Positions 9,163 through 17,143 of a DNA stretch of 31,938 nucleotides are shown here, piece by piece. Position 1 is the first letter of the stretch; every line of letters begins with the position of its first letter. Position numbers and translations under genes: made by a program. Location of the stretch: assembly GCA_964398215.1 (NCBI GenBank), contig CAYNNP010000046.1, positions 1-31,938 on the forward strand, read 5' to 3'. The notes beneath the pieces were generated by a model. The model had not been told where the DNA came from, did no database searches, and saw nothing but the letters and a program-made list of their open reading frames with translations. The DNA is from CAYNNP01 sp964398215. Lineage in GTDB: Bacteria; Planctomycetota; Planctomycetia; Pirellulales; Pirellulaceae.

Positions 9163-9768
9163 ATGAAGTTTCGATTGTCCGTTGTTTGCTGGCTGCTTGC
9201 AGTTGCGAATGTTGCGTTTGCCGATCGCCCGATTTTCCAAGACGACTACAGCAAGGCAAAGCACGAACTGCGCAGTCCGTCACGCGGCGAATGGAAAATC
9301 GAAAAAGGAATTGCTTCGGTTACTCAGGATGAAGAGCTCTACAAGAAGTATAAAAACCACGGTCCAATCATGATCTACAACGTGGCTCATGATGACGCCA
9401 TGGCTGAGGTGACTTTCAAACCAAATGGATGCAAAGCTGTCGTATTCACGATGGATGCCAAAACGGGCGGGCACGCGTTTCGAGTCAAACTTTCTCCCAA
9501 AGCGGCAGGTGCGGTGCTGACCTACATCAAGGAGAAAGGGGCGGAGAAAGCTACCCCCGTGTTCTTAGACAAGACACTGCCGAAGCTGAACGAAAACGAG
9601 TGGACGACACTAAAGGTAAAGGTGGTTGGTAGCGAAGCCGTTGTGATGGTTGGGGACAAGACTTTCAAAGTAAAGCACGAAAAAATCGACCAGGCAAAGA
9701 AAGTAGCAAAGCTAGGATTTTCCTTCGGAAGCCTACAGATCAAGCAATTCAATCTGACCTCGCTGTAA
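9163..9768 (+). CDS. Secreted beta-rich protein, LamG/DUF1080-like
   Basis: This predicted exported protein has 201 residues. The ATG at 9163 starts a signal peptide (MKFRLSVVCWLLAVANVAFA-DRP); in-frame TTG 9151 and GTG 9154 are weaker options. The mature part begins IFQDDYSKA and has a pattern of alternating strands (GEWKIEKGIASVTQDE, AEVTFKP, HAFRVKLS, WTTLKVKVVGSEAVVMVGDK, LGFSFGSLQIKQFNLT). This matches the jelly-roll layout of DUF1080 or laminin-G-like domains often seen in planctomycetes. No catalytic residues are evident, so a sugar-binding or accessory role is more likely than an enzyme; that is inference. It follows the sulfatase-cytochrome fusion on the same strand by 71 bases and is probably expressed with it. 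Confidence 0.75.
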   Translation: MKFRLSVVCWLLAVANVAFADRPIFQDDYSKAKHELRSPSRGEWKIEKGIASVTQDEELYKKYKNHGPIMIYNVAHDDAMAEVTFKPNGCKAVVFTMDAKTGGHAFRVKLSPKAAGAVLTYIKEKGAEKATPVFLDKTLPKLNENEWTTLKVKVVGSEAVVMVGDKTFKVKHEKIDQAKKVAKLGFSFGSLQIKQFNLTSL

Positions 9769-9769
9769 A

Positions 9770-9812
9770 AGCGATCGCAGTAAAAAGCACGCATGGTTTG
9801 ATCTTAGCGGAT
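9770..9812. repeat. Imperfect direct repeat, copy 1
   Basis: About 43 bases beginning AGCGATCGCAGTAAAA and ending GGTTTGATCTTAGCGGAT recur at 10870-10911 with about 86 percent identity by eye and one single-base gap. This copy overlaps the last codons of the minus-strand membrane-protein gene and directly follows the stop of the secreted protein. The two copies bracket that membrane gene, with their left ends 1100 bases apart. Confidence 0.7.
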
Positions 9813-10523
9813 GTGGCCAAGATCCAATGCGAAATGCCGGCTCTTTGATTTCGGACGAGCTTGAGCCAGCTTGACCATCAAGGCAAGTGCGAGGACAAGT
9901 AGCGGCCACGTCCAAACTTGGACTTTTACAAACTGTCGAAAATCACCACCAGTTCGCCCGAACCAATGGACAAGCTCGCTTGCATCAGCCCCAGGTTGTT
10001 GGGTACCACAAGACAAACCGTTGATAGCGAGGTCAACGAGAAAAGTGATGCACAACCAACTGTTAACTGAATAGACAAAGAGAGCCAGCAGTCCAGCCAA
10101 CGCCGTATAGTCAAAAAGCAATCGCAGTCTCGCTTTTTGCTTCGGGAGTCTCTGGATTTGGCGTGCACTCAAACTGCCAAGCATGAGTGTCAAGATCCAA
10201 AAACTGACGGCAACTGCAGACTCTAACGAGCCGATTCCTGCTTCATCCTCTCCCCACGCTAGCTGATCGTACTGATAGGGCACATGAGCACGGTAGATTG
10301 AAAACGCCAGACTTGAAAGCAGGCAAACGAGCAGAGTCTTTCTGCCCCAGTGATCACGTCGAAACAACTGTTGGATCAAACCGAATCCGACGAAAAACGT
10401 GAGCACACCTAAGAAAAAATGCAACATCGTCGGATGCACACGACAAGCACATAGGCCAAACCCAATGGCTGATGTGTAGCCAATCATCGTGCTAGTTGAA
10501 AAGCGAAAATTCGTCGATCTCAC
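9804..10523 (-). CDS. Hypothetical multi-pass membrane protein
   Basis: I do not recognise this 239-residue protein. It has about five hydrophobic segments: near residues 12-27, 33-50, 63-77, 105-120 and 140-165, and a last one near 206-224 before a basic tail (LAQARPKSKSRHF). Basic stretches RRDHWGRK and RQIQRLPKQKARLR flank the helices, consistent with inner-membrane topology. The start may be the ATG at 10523 or internal Met codons at residues 13 or 33. It has no partner on its strand and its neighbours point the other way. It lies between two 42-43 base direct repeats, and its stop codon falls inside one copy, hinting that the block was duplicated or inserted as a unit. No function is claimed. 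Confidence 0.6.
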   Translation of the reverse strand: MRSTNFRFSTSTMIGYTSAIGFGLCACRVHPTMLHFFLGVLTFFVGFGLIQQLFRRDHWGRKTLLVCLLSSLAFSIYRAHVPYQYDQLAWGEDEAGIGSLESAVAVSFWILTLMLGSLSARQIQRLPKQKARLRLLFDYTALAGLLALFVYSVNSWLCITFLVDLAINGLSCGTQQPGADASELVHWFGRTGGDFRQFVKVQVWTWPLLVLALALMVKLAQARPKSKSRHFALDLGHIR

Positions 10524-10658
10524 AGTGGGCTCCTACCCAGGCTGGCATGAAACGAACAATTTCAAGGCGACGATTTTGTCGGTTCGCAAAAATAAACGCC
10601 TAACCAACATGGGCTAGCTAGGGCTGTGTTTCAACCAAACGTTGTGGTGTCGCCTTTC

Positions 10659-10708
10659 GTAGCACGGCTGTCCCAGCCGTGAATCCTCGACTCGGAGAGT
10701 CGAGCTAC
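10659..10708. repeat. REP/BIME-like double hairpin (GTAG...CTAC)
   Basis: The element starts GTAG (10659-10662) and ends CTAC (10705-10708). Inside are two perfect 8-base stems with 3-base loops: CACGGCTG/CAGCCGTG (10663-10681) and CTCGACTC/GAGTCGAG (10686-10704). A 5' GTAG followed by a hairpin is the known layout of REP sequences recognised by RAYT transposases, and two in opposite orientation form a BIME. Assignment to that class is inference from structure. Confidence 0.7.
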
Positions 10709-10869
10709 TATGGGTGCGATCCCAATTTACGCTGTGACGCAGTACTAACCTCTCCGACCTAATGCGTTTAGCCTCAAAGTCCGAAAATAAGTTCGGTCGA
10801 ATACGAGGCCTGAGTGACATGATCACCAACTGCGTTACAGGACACTAGTGCGAAACATTTAAACCTCGT

Positions 10870-10911
10870 AGCGATTGCCGTAAAAGCGCGCATAGTTTGA
10901 TCTTAGTGGAT
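10870..10911. repeat. Imperfect direct repeat, copy 2
   Basis: AGCGATTGCCGTAAAA followed by GCGCGCATAGTTTGATCTTAGTGGAT-type sequence matches copy 1 at 9770-9812 in the same orientation. This copy lies about 70 bases upstream of the aldo/keto reductase start, so it may also overlap that promoter region. Confidence 0.7.
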
Positions 10912-10982
10912 CGTGGATTCGCCGAATTGAGGTTATCATTTTGGCCCTTCACATCCTTGGGATTCCGATTTAGGTCAACAAG

Positions 10983-12020
10983 ATGCAACGTAGACGACTG
11001 GGTAGCAGCGGGGTTGCTGTTACCGATATTTGCATGGGCACGATGACATTTGGTGAGCAATGCGATGAATCGCTTAGTCACCAGATCTGTGATCGTGCGT
11101 GGGAAGCCGGTATCGATTTCTTCGATGCTGCGGAACTTTATCCGGTGCCTCCTAGCGCAGAAAAATTCGGCGTGACGGAAGAGATTTTCGGCCGCTGGTT
11201 GAAAACAAAACCGCGCGAAGCCGTTATCGTGGCAACAAAAGTCACGGGGCCTGGGCACGGATGGTTCACGCCTCCCGTTCGCCACGGTCGCACTGCTTTG
11301 GATCGAACTCAAATCGTTCAAGCGTGCGAGGATTCGTTGCGGCGACTGGATACCGAATACATCGATCTTTATCAGACTCACTGGCCAGACCACGGGATGC
11401 CTTACGAGGAGGTGCTGGGAGTTCTGACGGAACTGCGCGACGAGGGAAAGGTTCGTGTCATCGGAGCCAGCAACGAAACATCCTGGGGCATGATGAAGGC
11501 TTGTTGGGCTGCCGATGTCTGTGGCGTCGACCGCTACGAAACGGTGCAGAATAATTTCAGTTTGATCAATCGTCGTTGTGAAAGTGAACTGGCGCAGGTT
11601 TGTCGCCAAGAGGGAGTGAGTCTGTTGCCGTACTCGCCACTTGGTGGTGGCGTACTGACAGGCAAGTACCAAGACGGGGCTCCCGAGGGGGCTAGATTCA
11701 CAGCGTACTTGAAAGGCGGCGGTGAGCGGCAAAAGGCGATGGCCCAGCGCTTTGTAAACGATCGAACACTGGAGACAACGCGCCGGCTAACTGAGATCGC
11801 ACAATCAATTGGAACAACCGTCACGGCATTGTCGGTCGCATGGAGCCGACAACATGACTTTGTGGCTTCGACGATCATTGGCGCGACCTCAATCAGTCAA
11901 CTGAATGAGTCACTTGAGGCAGCCGATTTGATACTGGACGATGAAACAATGGCGCGGATTGACCAGGTTGACTGTGAGATCCCAACACCGATGACGGAAG
12001 ATGGTTTACGCCGTCTATAA
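10983..12020 (+). CDS. Aldo/keto reductase, Tas-like
   Basis: This 345-residue NADP(H)-dependent oxidoreductase is of normal length for the Tas/YajO branch. The catalytic tetrad is visible: Asp48 and Tyr53 (DAAELYPVPP), Lys86 (VIVATKV) and His133 (YQTHWPD). FVASTIIGATSISQL near the C-terminus is the cofactor phosphate-binding end of the barrel. GTMTFGEQ and AELYPVPP closely resemble E. coli Tas. The family reduces aldehydes or ketones to alcohols; the natural substrate is unknown. The DapA-family gene follows 60 bases downstream on the same strand, so it could belong to the hydroxyproline cluster, but the spacer is AT-rich and may hold a separate promoter. Confidence 0.93.
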   Translation: MQRRRLGSSGVAVTDICMGTMTFGEQCDESLSHQICDRAWEAGIDFFDAAELYPVPPSAEKFGVTEEIFGRWLKTKPREAVIVATKVTGPGHGWFTPPVRHGRTALDRTQIVQACEDSLRRLDTEYIDLYQTHWPDHGMPYEEVLGVLTELRDEGKVRVIGASNETSWGMMKACWAADVCGVDRYETVQNNFSLINRRCESELAQVCRQEGVSLLPYSPLGGGVLTGKYQDGAPEGARFTAYLKGGGERQKAMAQRFVNDRTLETTRRLTEIAQSIGTTVTALSVAWSRQHDFVASTIIGATSISQLNESLEAADLILDDETMARIDQVDCEIPTPMTEDGLRRL

Positions 12021-12080
12021 CTTTTTAACTTTGAAACTTTTGGTCTGTAACTTCCTCTCTTTCACAAAAATTTTGATTTC

Positions 12081-13022
12081 ATGAACGCTGACGTTTTTCG
12101 CGGTTGCATTCCCGCATTGATGACACCATGCAATGCCGATCGTACGCCGAATTTCGATGCTCTGGTTCGAAAGGGCACTGAACTGATGGATGCTGGCATG
12201 AGCGGTGTCGTCTATTGTGGATCCATGGGCGATTGGCCGTTGCTGAGCGATGCTGATCGTAAAACTGGCGTGCAGCGGTTGGTCGAAGCGGGGATTCCGG
12301 TAGTCGTCGGCACCGGAGCAATGAATTCCAAAATGGCAATCGATCATTCGGCGCATGCGGCGGCGGTTGGCGCGGCAGGCTTGATGGTGATTCCACGAGT
12401 TTTGTCACGCGGAATTTCATCAATCGCCCAGCGACATCACTTTGCCGGAATCTTGTCCGCCGCACCAAACCTGCCAGCGGTTATTTACAACAGTCCGTAT
12501 TACGGATTCGAGACGAAAGCAGATTTGTTTTTTGATCTCACATCTGAATTCCAGAACTTGGTTGGATTCAAGGAATTCGGTGGCGCCGATTCATTGAGCT
12601 ATGCGGCCGAGCACATTACCAGCGGCTGCGACAAGCTGGTTTTGATGGCGGGAGTCGACACCCAGGTTTTTCATGGGTTCGTGCACTGCGGTGCTGCCGG
12701 CGCGATCACGGGAATCGGCAACTGCTTGCCCGCGGAAGTGTTGAAACTGGTTTCATTGTGTGAACGCGCTGCGGCCGGTGATGTAGAAGCACGTCGGTTG
12801 GCTAAGGAACTTGATGACGCATTGATCGTCCTGTCGACTTTTGACGAAGGCCCTGATTTGGTCTTGTACTACAAGTACATTTGTTTTGTGCTTGGCGATG
12901 CAGACTATGAATTGCACTTCAATGAAACCGATGCATTGAGTGCAAGCCAGCGAGGTTTTGTTGAATCGCAGCTCAAGCTATTCCGTGATTGGTATGCGGC
13001 TTGGCCTGGAAAAGACTATTAA
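12081..13022 (+). CDS. DapA-family aldolase/dehydratase, probably hydroxyproline catabolism
   Basis: This 313-residue member of the dihydrodipicolinate synthase/N-acetylneuraminate lyase family forms a Schiff base with its substrate in a (beta/alpha)8 barrel. The catalytic Lys is in VGFKEFGG (Lys164) and the conserved Tyr is in AVIYNSPYYG (Tyr136). The GTTGE loop of lysine-pathway DapA is replaced by CGSMGD, so it is unlikely to be the lysine biosynthetic enzyme. It is followed after 15 bases by a 4-hydroxyproline epimerase gene. In known pathways that enzyme makes cis-4-hydroxy-D-proline, and after oxidation a DapA-family deaminase converts pyrroline-4-hydroxy-2-carboxylate to 2-oxoglutarate semialdehyde. 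That specific role is inferred from the neighbour. Confidence 0.85.
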   Translation: MNADVFRGCIPALMTPCNADRTPNFDALVRKGTELMDAGMSGVVYCGSMGDWPLLSDADRKTGVQRLVEAGIPVVVGTGAMNSKMAIDHSAHAAAVGAAGLMVIPRVLSRGISSIAQRHHFAGILSAAPNLPAVIYNSPYYGFETKADLFFDLTSEFQNLVGFKEFGGADSLSYAAEHITSGCDKLVLMAGVDTQVFHGFVHCGAAGAITGIGNCLPAEVLKLVSLCERAAAGDVEARRLAKELDDALIVLSTFDEGPDLVLYYKYICFVLGDADYELHFNETDALSASQRGFVESQLKLFRDWYAAWPGKDY

Positions 13023-13037
13023 ATCGCGATCGGAAAT

Positions 13038-13973
13038 ATGCCAAAGCGAATACGTGTGATCGATTCCCATACGGCTGGTGAACCGACTCGGGTCATTGTG
13101 TCCGGTGGTCCCGACCTGGGCGATGGCCCGTTGGATCATCGTTTGCAACGCATGCGTAGCGAGTTTGATCACTACCGTACGACCACGGTCCGAGAGCCGC
13201 GAGGGGCGGATGTTTTAGTGGGCGCGATCCTGTGTCCGCCGCATGACGATCGCTGCGACGCGGCGGTGATCTTTTTTAACAACGTCGGGTACTTGGGGAT
13301 GTGCGGCCACGGCATGATCGGAGTCGTACGTACGCTTTTGCATCAGAATTCCAGCACGCAACCAAAAGAACTGACGATTGAAACTCCTGTTGGCATTGTG
13401 AAGTGCGTCGTCAATGAAGACAGTTCGGTTACGATCGACAATGTTGACAGCTTTCGCAAGGCACATGACGTCTCGATTGAAGTCGACGGGGTGGGGACGG
13501 TTGTTGGTGATGTCGCTTGGGGTGGCAACTGGTTCTATTTAGTTAATCAGCCGAAAATGCTGTTGTCGCTGGCCGATGTCAAGCAACTGCAAGCGGTGGC
13601 TTGCAAAATTCGCGACAAGATCAATGCGTCTGGCTATCCCGAAGTTGATCACGTCGAGTTGTTTGCGGATCCAACCAACGGTGATGCCGATTCGCAGAAC
13701 TTCGTTTTATGTCCAGGGCTGGAGTACGACCGATCTGCTTGCGGAACTGGGACAAGTGCCAAGCTTGCTTGTTTGGCGGCGGATGGAAAACTGGCGCCCG
13801 GTGAAACATGGACGCAGCAAGGGATCTTGGGCACCACGATGCGTGGAAGTTTCCAGTGGTCGGATCAAACCAAAGGCATTGTTGCTCCCAAGATTACCGG
13901 CAGCGCGCACATCATCGCTGAAGCCGAGTTGCTGCTGTTTGATGACGATCCGTTTCAATGGGGAATCGTCTAG
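13038..13973 (+). CDS. 4-hydroxyproline 2-epimerase (proline racemase family)
   Basis: This 311-residue protein contains both active-site cysteines of the racemase/epimerase type: Cys89 in MCGHGMIG and Cys235 in DRSACGTGTSAK. Members with Thr at the first position are trans-3-hydroxyproline dehydratases, so a true epimerase is favoured. The N-terminal IDSHTAGEPTRV and the WGGNWFYLV motif are typical of hydroxyproline epimerases rather than proline racemases. The enzyme interconverts trans-4-hydroxy-L-proline and cis-4-hydroxy-D-proline without cofactor. It lies 15 bases after the DapA-family gene and is surely co-transcribed. Its stop overlaps the stop of the convergent membrane-protein gene by four bases. 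No D-amino-acid oxidase or semialdehyde dehydrogenase is nearby. Confidence 0.92.
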   Translation: MPKRIRVIDSHTAGEPTRVIVSGGPDLGDGPLDHRLQRMRSEFDHYRTTTVREPRGADVLVGAILCPPHDDRCDAAVIFFNNVGYLGMCGHGMIGVVRTLLHQNSSTQPKELTIETPVGIVKCVVNEDSSVTIDNVDSFRKAHDVSIEVDGVGTVVGDVAWGGNWFYLVNQPKMLLSLADVKQLQAVACKIRDKINASGYPEVDHVELFADPTNGDADSQNFVLCPGLEYDRSACGTGTSAKLACLAADGKLAPGETWTQQGILGTTMRGSFQWSDQTKGIVAPKITGSAHIIAEAELLLFDDDPFQWGIV

Positions 13974-14806
13974 CTCTGGTTTGCGGCCGTCTCTTGCTGT
14001 TGGTCGGTGTCCAGGTGTTCGTTGCGATCGTCACGTTTATGCATCAACCAATAGATTTGCATCGCCACGCAGTAGATCAACGTCAGCACAATATGAACGG
14101 TGCCTGAATGCTTGACTGCAAACGCGGTCGTAATTTCGAGTCGCGAATTAAAATCGGTTAGCTCGAGCCACAGCCAGTAGCTAAATGTTCCTGTCATCAT
14201 CAACCCGATGGCCGGCCATGTGATTTTGCGAGACAGTTTGGGCAGCGTATCGGCTGAATCACTGACCGGTTGTTTCCAAACCCAGGCAAAAAATGCGATC
14301 ATCATGGGTGGCAATAAGACGACAGAGCTGCCGTGCTGAAGAATGTGGTACCACGGAATCGCACGCTCTTTCCAAGTGAATGCGACAGTTTTCAGTGCTG
14401 GAAAGATAGTCGTTCCCCAGCGACCATTATGGGTAAACGAATCCCAGACGATATGAGTAGAGGCACCCAAGGTAATCAGCAGACAGGCAGCCGCAATATG
14501 CGTGAGATTGAAGTTCGGTTTGTGAGCCGCACTGAGCAGTTTGCCGCGCAAGGTCGTTGGGAACAGATCGATCAACGGTCGTTTTAGCACCGCCGAATAG
14601 AGATAGTAGGCGACCAGGCCAACGGGTAGACAATGCGTCAGGATGCCGGTGTTTGAGTGAAACGTTACGTAATTCATCAATCGAGGAAAGAAAATTCCAC
14701 CGTCTGGAATCATGGTGCCGACCGCGAGCGCAGAAAACGGTATTTTCCAGCGGCAAAGCCAAGCGATTGGAATGCCAGCGGCGATATGGGTGAGCGTGAA
14801 AGGCAT
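13970..14806 (-). CDS. DUF4184-like integral membrane protein
   Basis: The protein has 278 residues and begins MPFTLTHIAAGIPI, the start characteristic of the DUF4184 family. Polar residues sit in membrane-edge positions: THIAA, GTMIPDGGIFF, THCLP, and ASTHIVWDSFTHNGRWG. His and Asp in such motifs recall membrane-bound metal-dependent hydrolases (the YdjM-like phosphatase group), so metal binding is possible but not shown. About six hydrophobic segments follow and the C-terminus is a hydrophilic tail (HKRDDRNEHLDTDQQQ). It converges on the hydroxyproline epimerase gene with a four-base overlap and is divergent from pabB with an 86-base gap. Function is unknown. Confidence 0.8.
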   Translation of the reverse strand: MPFTLTHIAAGIPIAWLCRWKIPFSALAVGTMIPDGGIFFPRLMNYVTFHSNTGILTHCLPVGLVAYYLYSAVLKRPLIDLFPTTLRGKLLSAAHKPNFNLTHIAAACLLITLGASTHIVWDSFTHNGRWGTTIFPALKTVAFTWKERAIPWYHILQHGSSVVLLPPMMIAFFAWVWKQPVSDSADTLPKLSRKITWPAIGLMMTGTFSYWLWLELTDFNSRLEITTAFAVKHSGTVHIVLTLIYCVAMQIYWLMHKRDDRNEHLDTDQQQETAANQS

Positions 14807-14892
14807 TTGATTCAGCGGCGCAAAATTTCGTTGTTCGTACTTACGGCCAATGGCGTCTTGGGATGTTGGCGTCGACAGGTTAGCCTGTCAGC

Positions 14893-16308
14893 ATGGACGC
14901 TGTGAAAAAGAATTTGCCACCAATCCGCAGGCTGTTGCCAGCAGGGTTTTGCATGCGTGAAGCTTTTGCGCGACTTTGGCATCTTTCAGGTTGTTTATGG
15001 TTGGATTCGGCGACCATAGGACCCGAGCGAGAAGCTGAAACGATCGGACGTTTTTCTTTTCTGACAGCCGACCCTTTGCGAGTCTTGAAGGCTTCGGTTG
15101 GCGAGTGCAGCCCGTGGCCCACACTACAACGTTGGGTGGAATCTCTTCCCGATTGTTATGACCCAAGTTTGCCGCCATTCCAAGGTGGCATTGCGGGACT
15201 GATTGGTTACGAATCGGCTTCGTGGCTGGAACCCGTGGGTTTGGCCAGAACAAACGACCTGCCGACATCTGCAATGGTACTTGGGGTATACGATTGGACA
15301 ATCGCCAAAGACCACCAAAACGGCAAGGCTTGGTTAATATGCCAACAAATGGACAACGATTATTGGCAGACAGACTGCGACCCGGAGAGACGCGCTGATC
15401 AAATCCAAGCACTACTCTCTGGCGAACCAACGGAGCAAAGGCTCGATCCGCCAGCATCGAAAACCACGATTCAAGATCAGTATTCAACCGAGCACGATGG
15501 AGTAACCAGCAATTTCTCGGGCAAAGGTTTTCGGGCGCGAGTGGCTGAGATTGTGCGACGAATTTGTGATGGTGATTCATTCCAAGTCAACATTGCGCAG
15601 CGTCTGCTTTGCAAAGCGAGTTGTGATTCACGTGAACTGTACCTACGGCTTCGAGATCAGAACCCCGCGCCATTTGGTGGCTACTTTGGCGGTGATGACT
15701 TCCAAGTCTTGAGCAGTTCTCCCGAGGGTTTCTTGACGGTCCGCGACAGGATTGTGCAGACGCGTCCGATCAAGGGAACCATCCACCGAACAGGCGACCC
15801 CGCTCAAGACGAACAGCTAGCACAGCAGTTAAGCGACAGTGAAAAGGATCGCGCCGAAAATATCATGATCGTTGATTTGCTGCGGAACGATCTGTCGCGC
15901 GTTTGCGAAGACAACAGTGTGGTTGTACAGCAACTGTGTGAAGTCGAGTCCTACCAATACGTCCAGCACTTGGTTTCGGTGGTTGAAGGCAAACTGCGAG
16001 AGGACCAGTCAATCGTAGATCTGCTGATGGCATGTTTTCCCGGCGGCAGTATCACAGGAGCGCCAAAGATCGAAGCAATGCGAACGATCGCTGATCTGGA
16101 GCCGAATCAGCGCGGACCTTACTGTGGAACGCTGGGCTACATCGGCTGCGGTGGACAAGCGGATTTCAATATCCTGATTCGAACGATCACCGCGGCACAT
16201 GGACATTGGCAAATTCCTGTTGGCGGCGGTATCACAGCCAAAAGTAATCCTGCAGCGGAAGAAGCTGAGACTTGGAATAAAGCCGAAGGGATGCTTCGGG
16301 CCATTTAA
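14893..16308 (+). CDS. pabB: Aminodeoxychorismate synthase component I
   Basis: This 471-residue chorismate-binding enzyme makes 4-amino-4-deoxychorismate for folate. The decisive residue is Lys294 in PIKGT: PabB uses this Lys as nucleophile, while anthranilate synthase TrpE has Ala there (PIAGT). Other conserved blocks are GDSFQVNIAQR, SSSPEGFL, DRAENIMIVDLLRNDL, FPGGSITGAPK and GTLGYIG, all in the usual order. The N-terminal glutamine-amidotransferase-docking half is also present and the length is typical. The gene for the glutaminase partner (pabA/trpG) and the lyase (pabC) are not in the window. The start ATG at 14893 is the first in frame; Met21 (CMREAF) would trim a weakly conserved lead. 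Confidence 0.93.
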   Translation: MDAVKKNLPPIRRLLPAGFCMREAFARLWHLSGCLWLDSATIGPEREAETIGRFSFLTADPLRVLKASVGECSPWPTLQRWVESLPDCYDPSLPPFQGGIAGLIGYESASWLEPVGLARTNDLPTSAMVLGVYDWTIAKDHQNGKAWLICQQMDNDYWQTDCDPERRADQIQALLSGEPTEQRLDPPASKTTIQDQYSTEHDGVTSNFSGKGFRARVAEIVRRICDGDSFQVNIAQRLLCKASCDSRELYLRLRDQNPAPFGGYFGGDDFQVLSSSPEGFLTVRDRIVQTRPIKGTIHRTGDPAQDEQLAQQLSDSEKDRAENIMIVDLLRNDLSRVCEDNSVVVQQLCEVESYQYVQHLVSVVEGKLREDQSIVDLLMACFPGGSITGAPKIEAMRTIADLEPNQRGPYCGTLGYIGCGGQADFNILIRTITAAHGHWQIPVGGGITAKSNPAAEEAETWNKAEGMLRAI

Positions 16309-16514
16309 CACAATCGGGTAGACTGTTACCTGGAAGTGCCGAAGGGTTAAATACAAGGCGATTGAAGATGCTGGATTCGTTCATTTGTGGGCGAACTTGC
16401 TTTGAAGATTGGTTAATCTGGAACGCATTGTGATAGCGGAGTCGCGAACCAGATTCGATCAATGTGTGTCCGACTGTTCTCCAAATACCGTTTTTGTTTG
16501 TTTCGGTGATTCCG

Positions 16515-16943
16515 ATGAGTGACCTAATTGTTAATTCGCGTTTAACGATCGTGGAAAGCGAGTTGTCGGTTACTTATGCGCGAAGCGGTGGACCAGGTGG
16601 CCAGAATGTCAACAAGGTCAATTCGAAAGTAACCTTGAAGTGGTCGCCTGCACTTTGCCAGCGAATGCCGCCTGCTTGGCAGCGACGGTTCGTGGACCGT
16701 TTTTCCAATCGAATCAACCGGCAGGGACAGGTGGTCATTCATAGCGAGCGATACCGCGATCAGCCACGGAATCTTGCCGACGCAAAGCAAAAATTGGTGT
16801 CCATGTTGCTGGAGTGTCAATGGGCACCAAAAAAACGGATTGCTACCAAGCCGTCCAAGGGCAGTCAACGCAGACGTCTTGACCAGAAAAAGCGTCAGAG
16901 CCAGAAAAAGCAGAATCGCAAAGGTGATTTTCGCAACGATTAG
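16515..16943 (+). CDS. arfB: Ribosome rescue peptidyl-tRNA hydrolase ArfB-like
   Basis: The protein has 142 residues. YARSGGPGGQNVNKVNSKV contains the class I release-factor GGQ motif (residues 28-30), which enters the peptidyl-transferase centre. There is no stop-codon recognition domain, and the C-terminal 35 residues are a strongly basic tail (KPSKGSQRRRLDQKKRQ, KKQNRKGD) of the kind that lies in the empty mRNA channel. This is the ArfB/YaeJ layout, which frees stalled ribosomes that lack a stop codon. I chose the ATG at 16515 (MSDLIVNSRLTI); an in-frame ATG at 16464 would add 17 unlike residues. It stands alone between pabB and the UVR-motif gene. Confidence 0.92.
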   Translation: MSDLIVNSRLTIVESELSVTYARSGGPGGQNVNKVNSKVTLKWSPALCQRMPPAWQRRFVDRFSNRINRQGQVVIHSERYRDQPRNLADAKQKLVSMLLECQWAPKKRIATKPSKGSQRRRLDQKKRQSQKKQNRKGDFRND

Positions 16944-17143
16944 GCTAGTTGTGAAGGCACAGCGGCGCGGGCACCTACCATTCGGCCAGACTGTGTACGC
17001 TTCTCCAGCAATCTCTCGCTGCTATACTCCCAGTAGAGGAGTTTCAGTTCGAATGATCCATTGACCGCTATGTCCTCATAGTCTGTTCGGATCGCGTTGC
17101 TGGGACAAGTAATTCAACGCGCCGCCAAGACGCGATTAGATAG

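Larger units (their letters stand above)
10524..10982. other. Gene-free region with repeats
   Basis: About 460 bases without a credible gene. It contains a GTAG/CTAC double-hairpin element (10659-10708) and the second copy of the 42-43 base direct repeat (10870-10911). The rest shows no clear promoter or RNA gene that I can support, although the promoters of the divergent membrane-protein and aldo/keto reductase genes must lie here. Confidence 0.7.

Noticed and set aside
10614..10829. Minus-strand frame of 71 codons in the spacer before the aldo/keto reductase
   Set aside because: It reads straight through the double-hairpin repeat at 10659-10708 and has no ribosome-binding site.
10845..11732. 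Long minus-strand frame of 295 codons opposite the aldo/keto reductase
   Set aside because: Antisense shadow of a gene with clear catalytic residues; composition is Arg/Ser/His-rich and not protein-like.
14888..15580. Minus-strand frame of 230 codons opposite pabB
   Set aside because: Antisense shadow of the pabB gene, rich in Cys, Arg and Pro with no domain pattern.
16980..17060. GTTCGAAT-like T-loop sequence before the UVR-motif gene
   Set aside because: No acceptor, D or anticodon stem can be folded around it, so it is not a tRNA.
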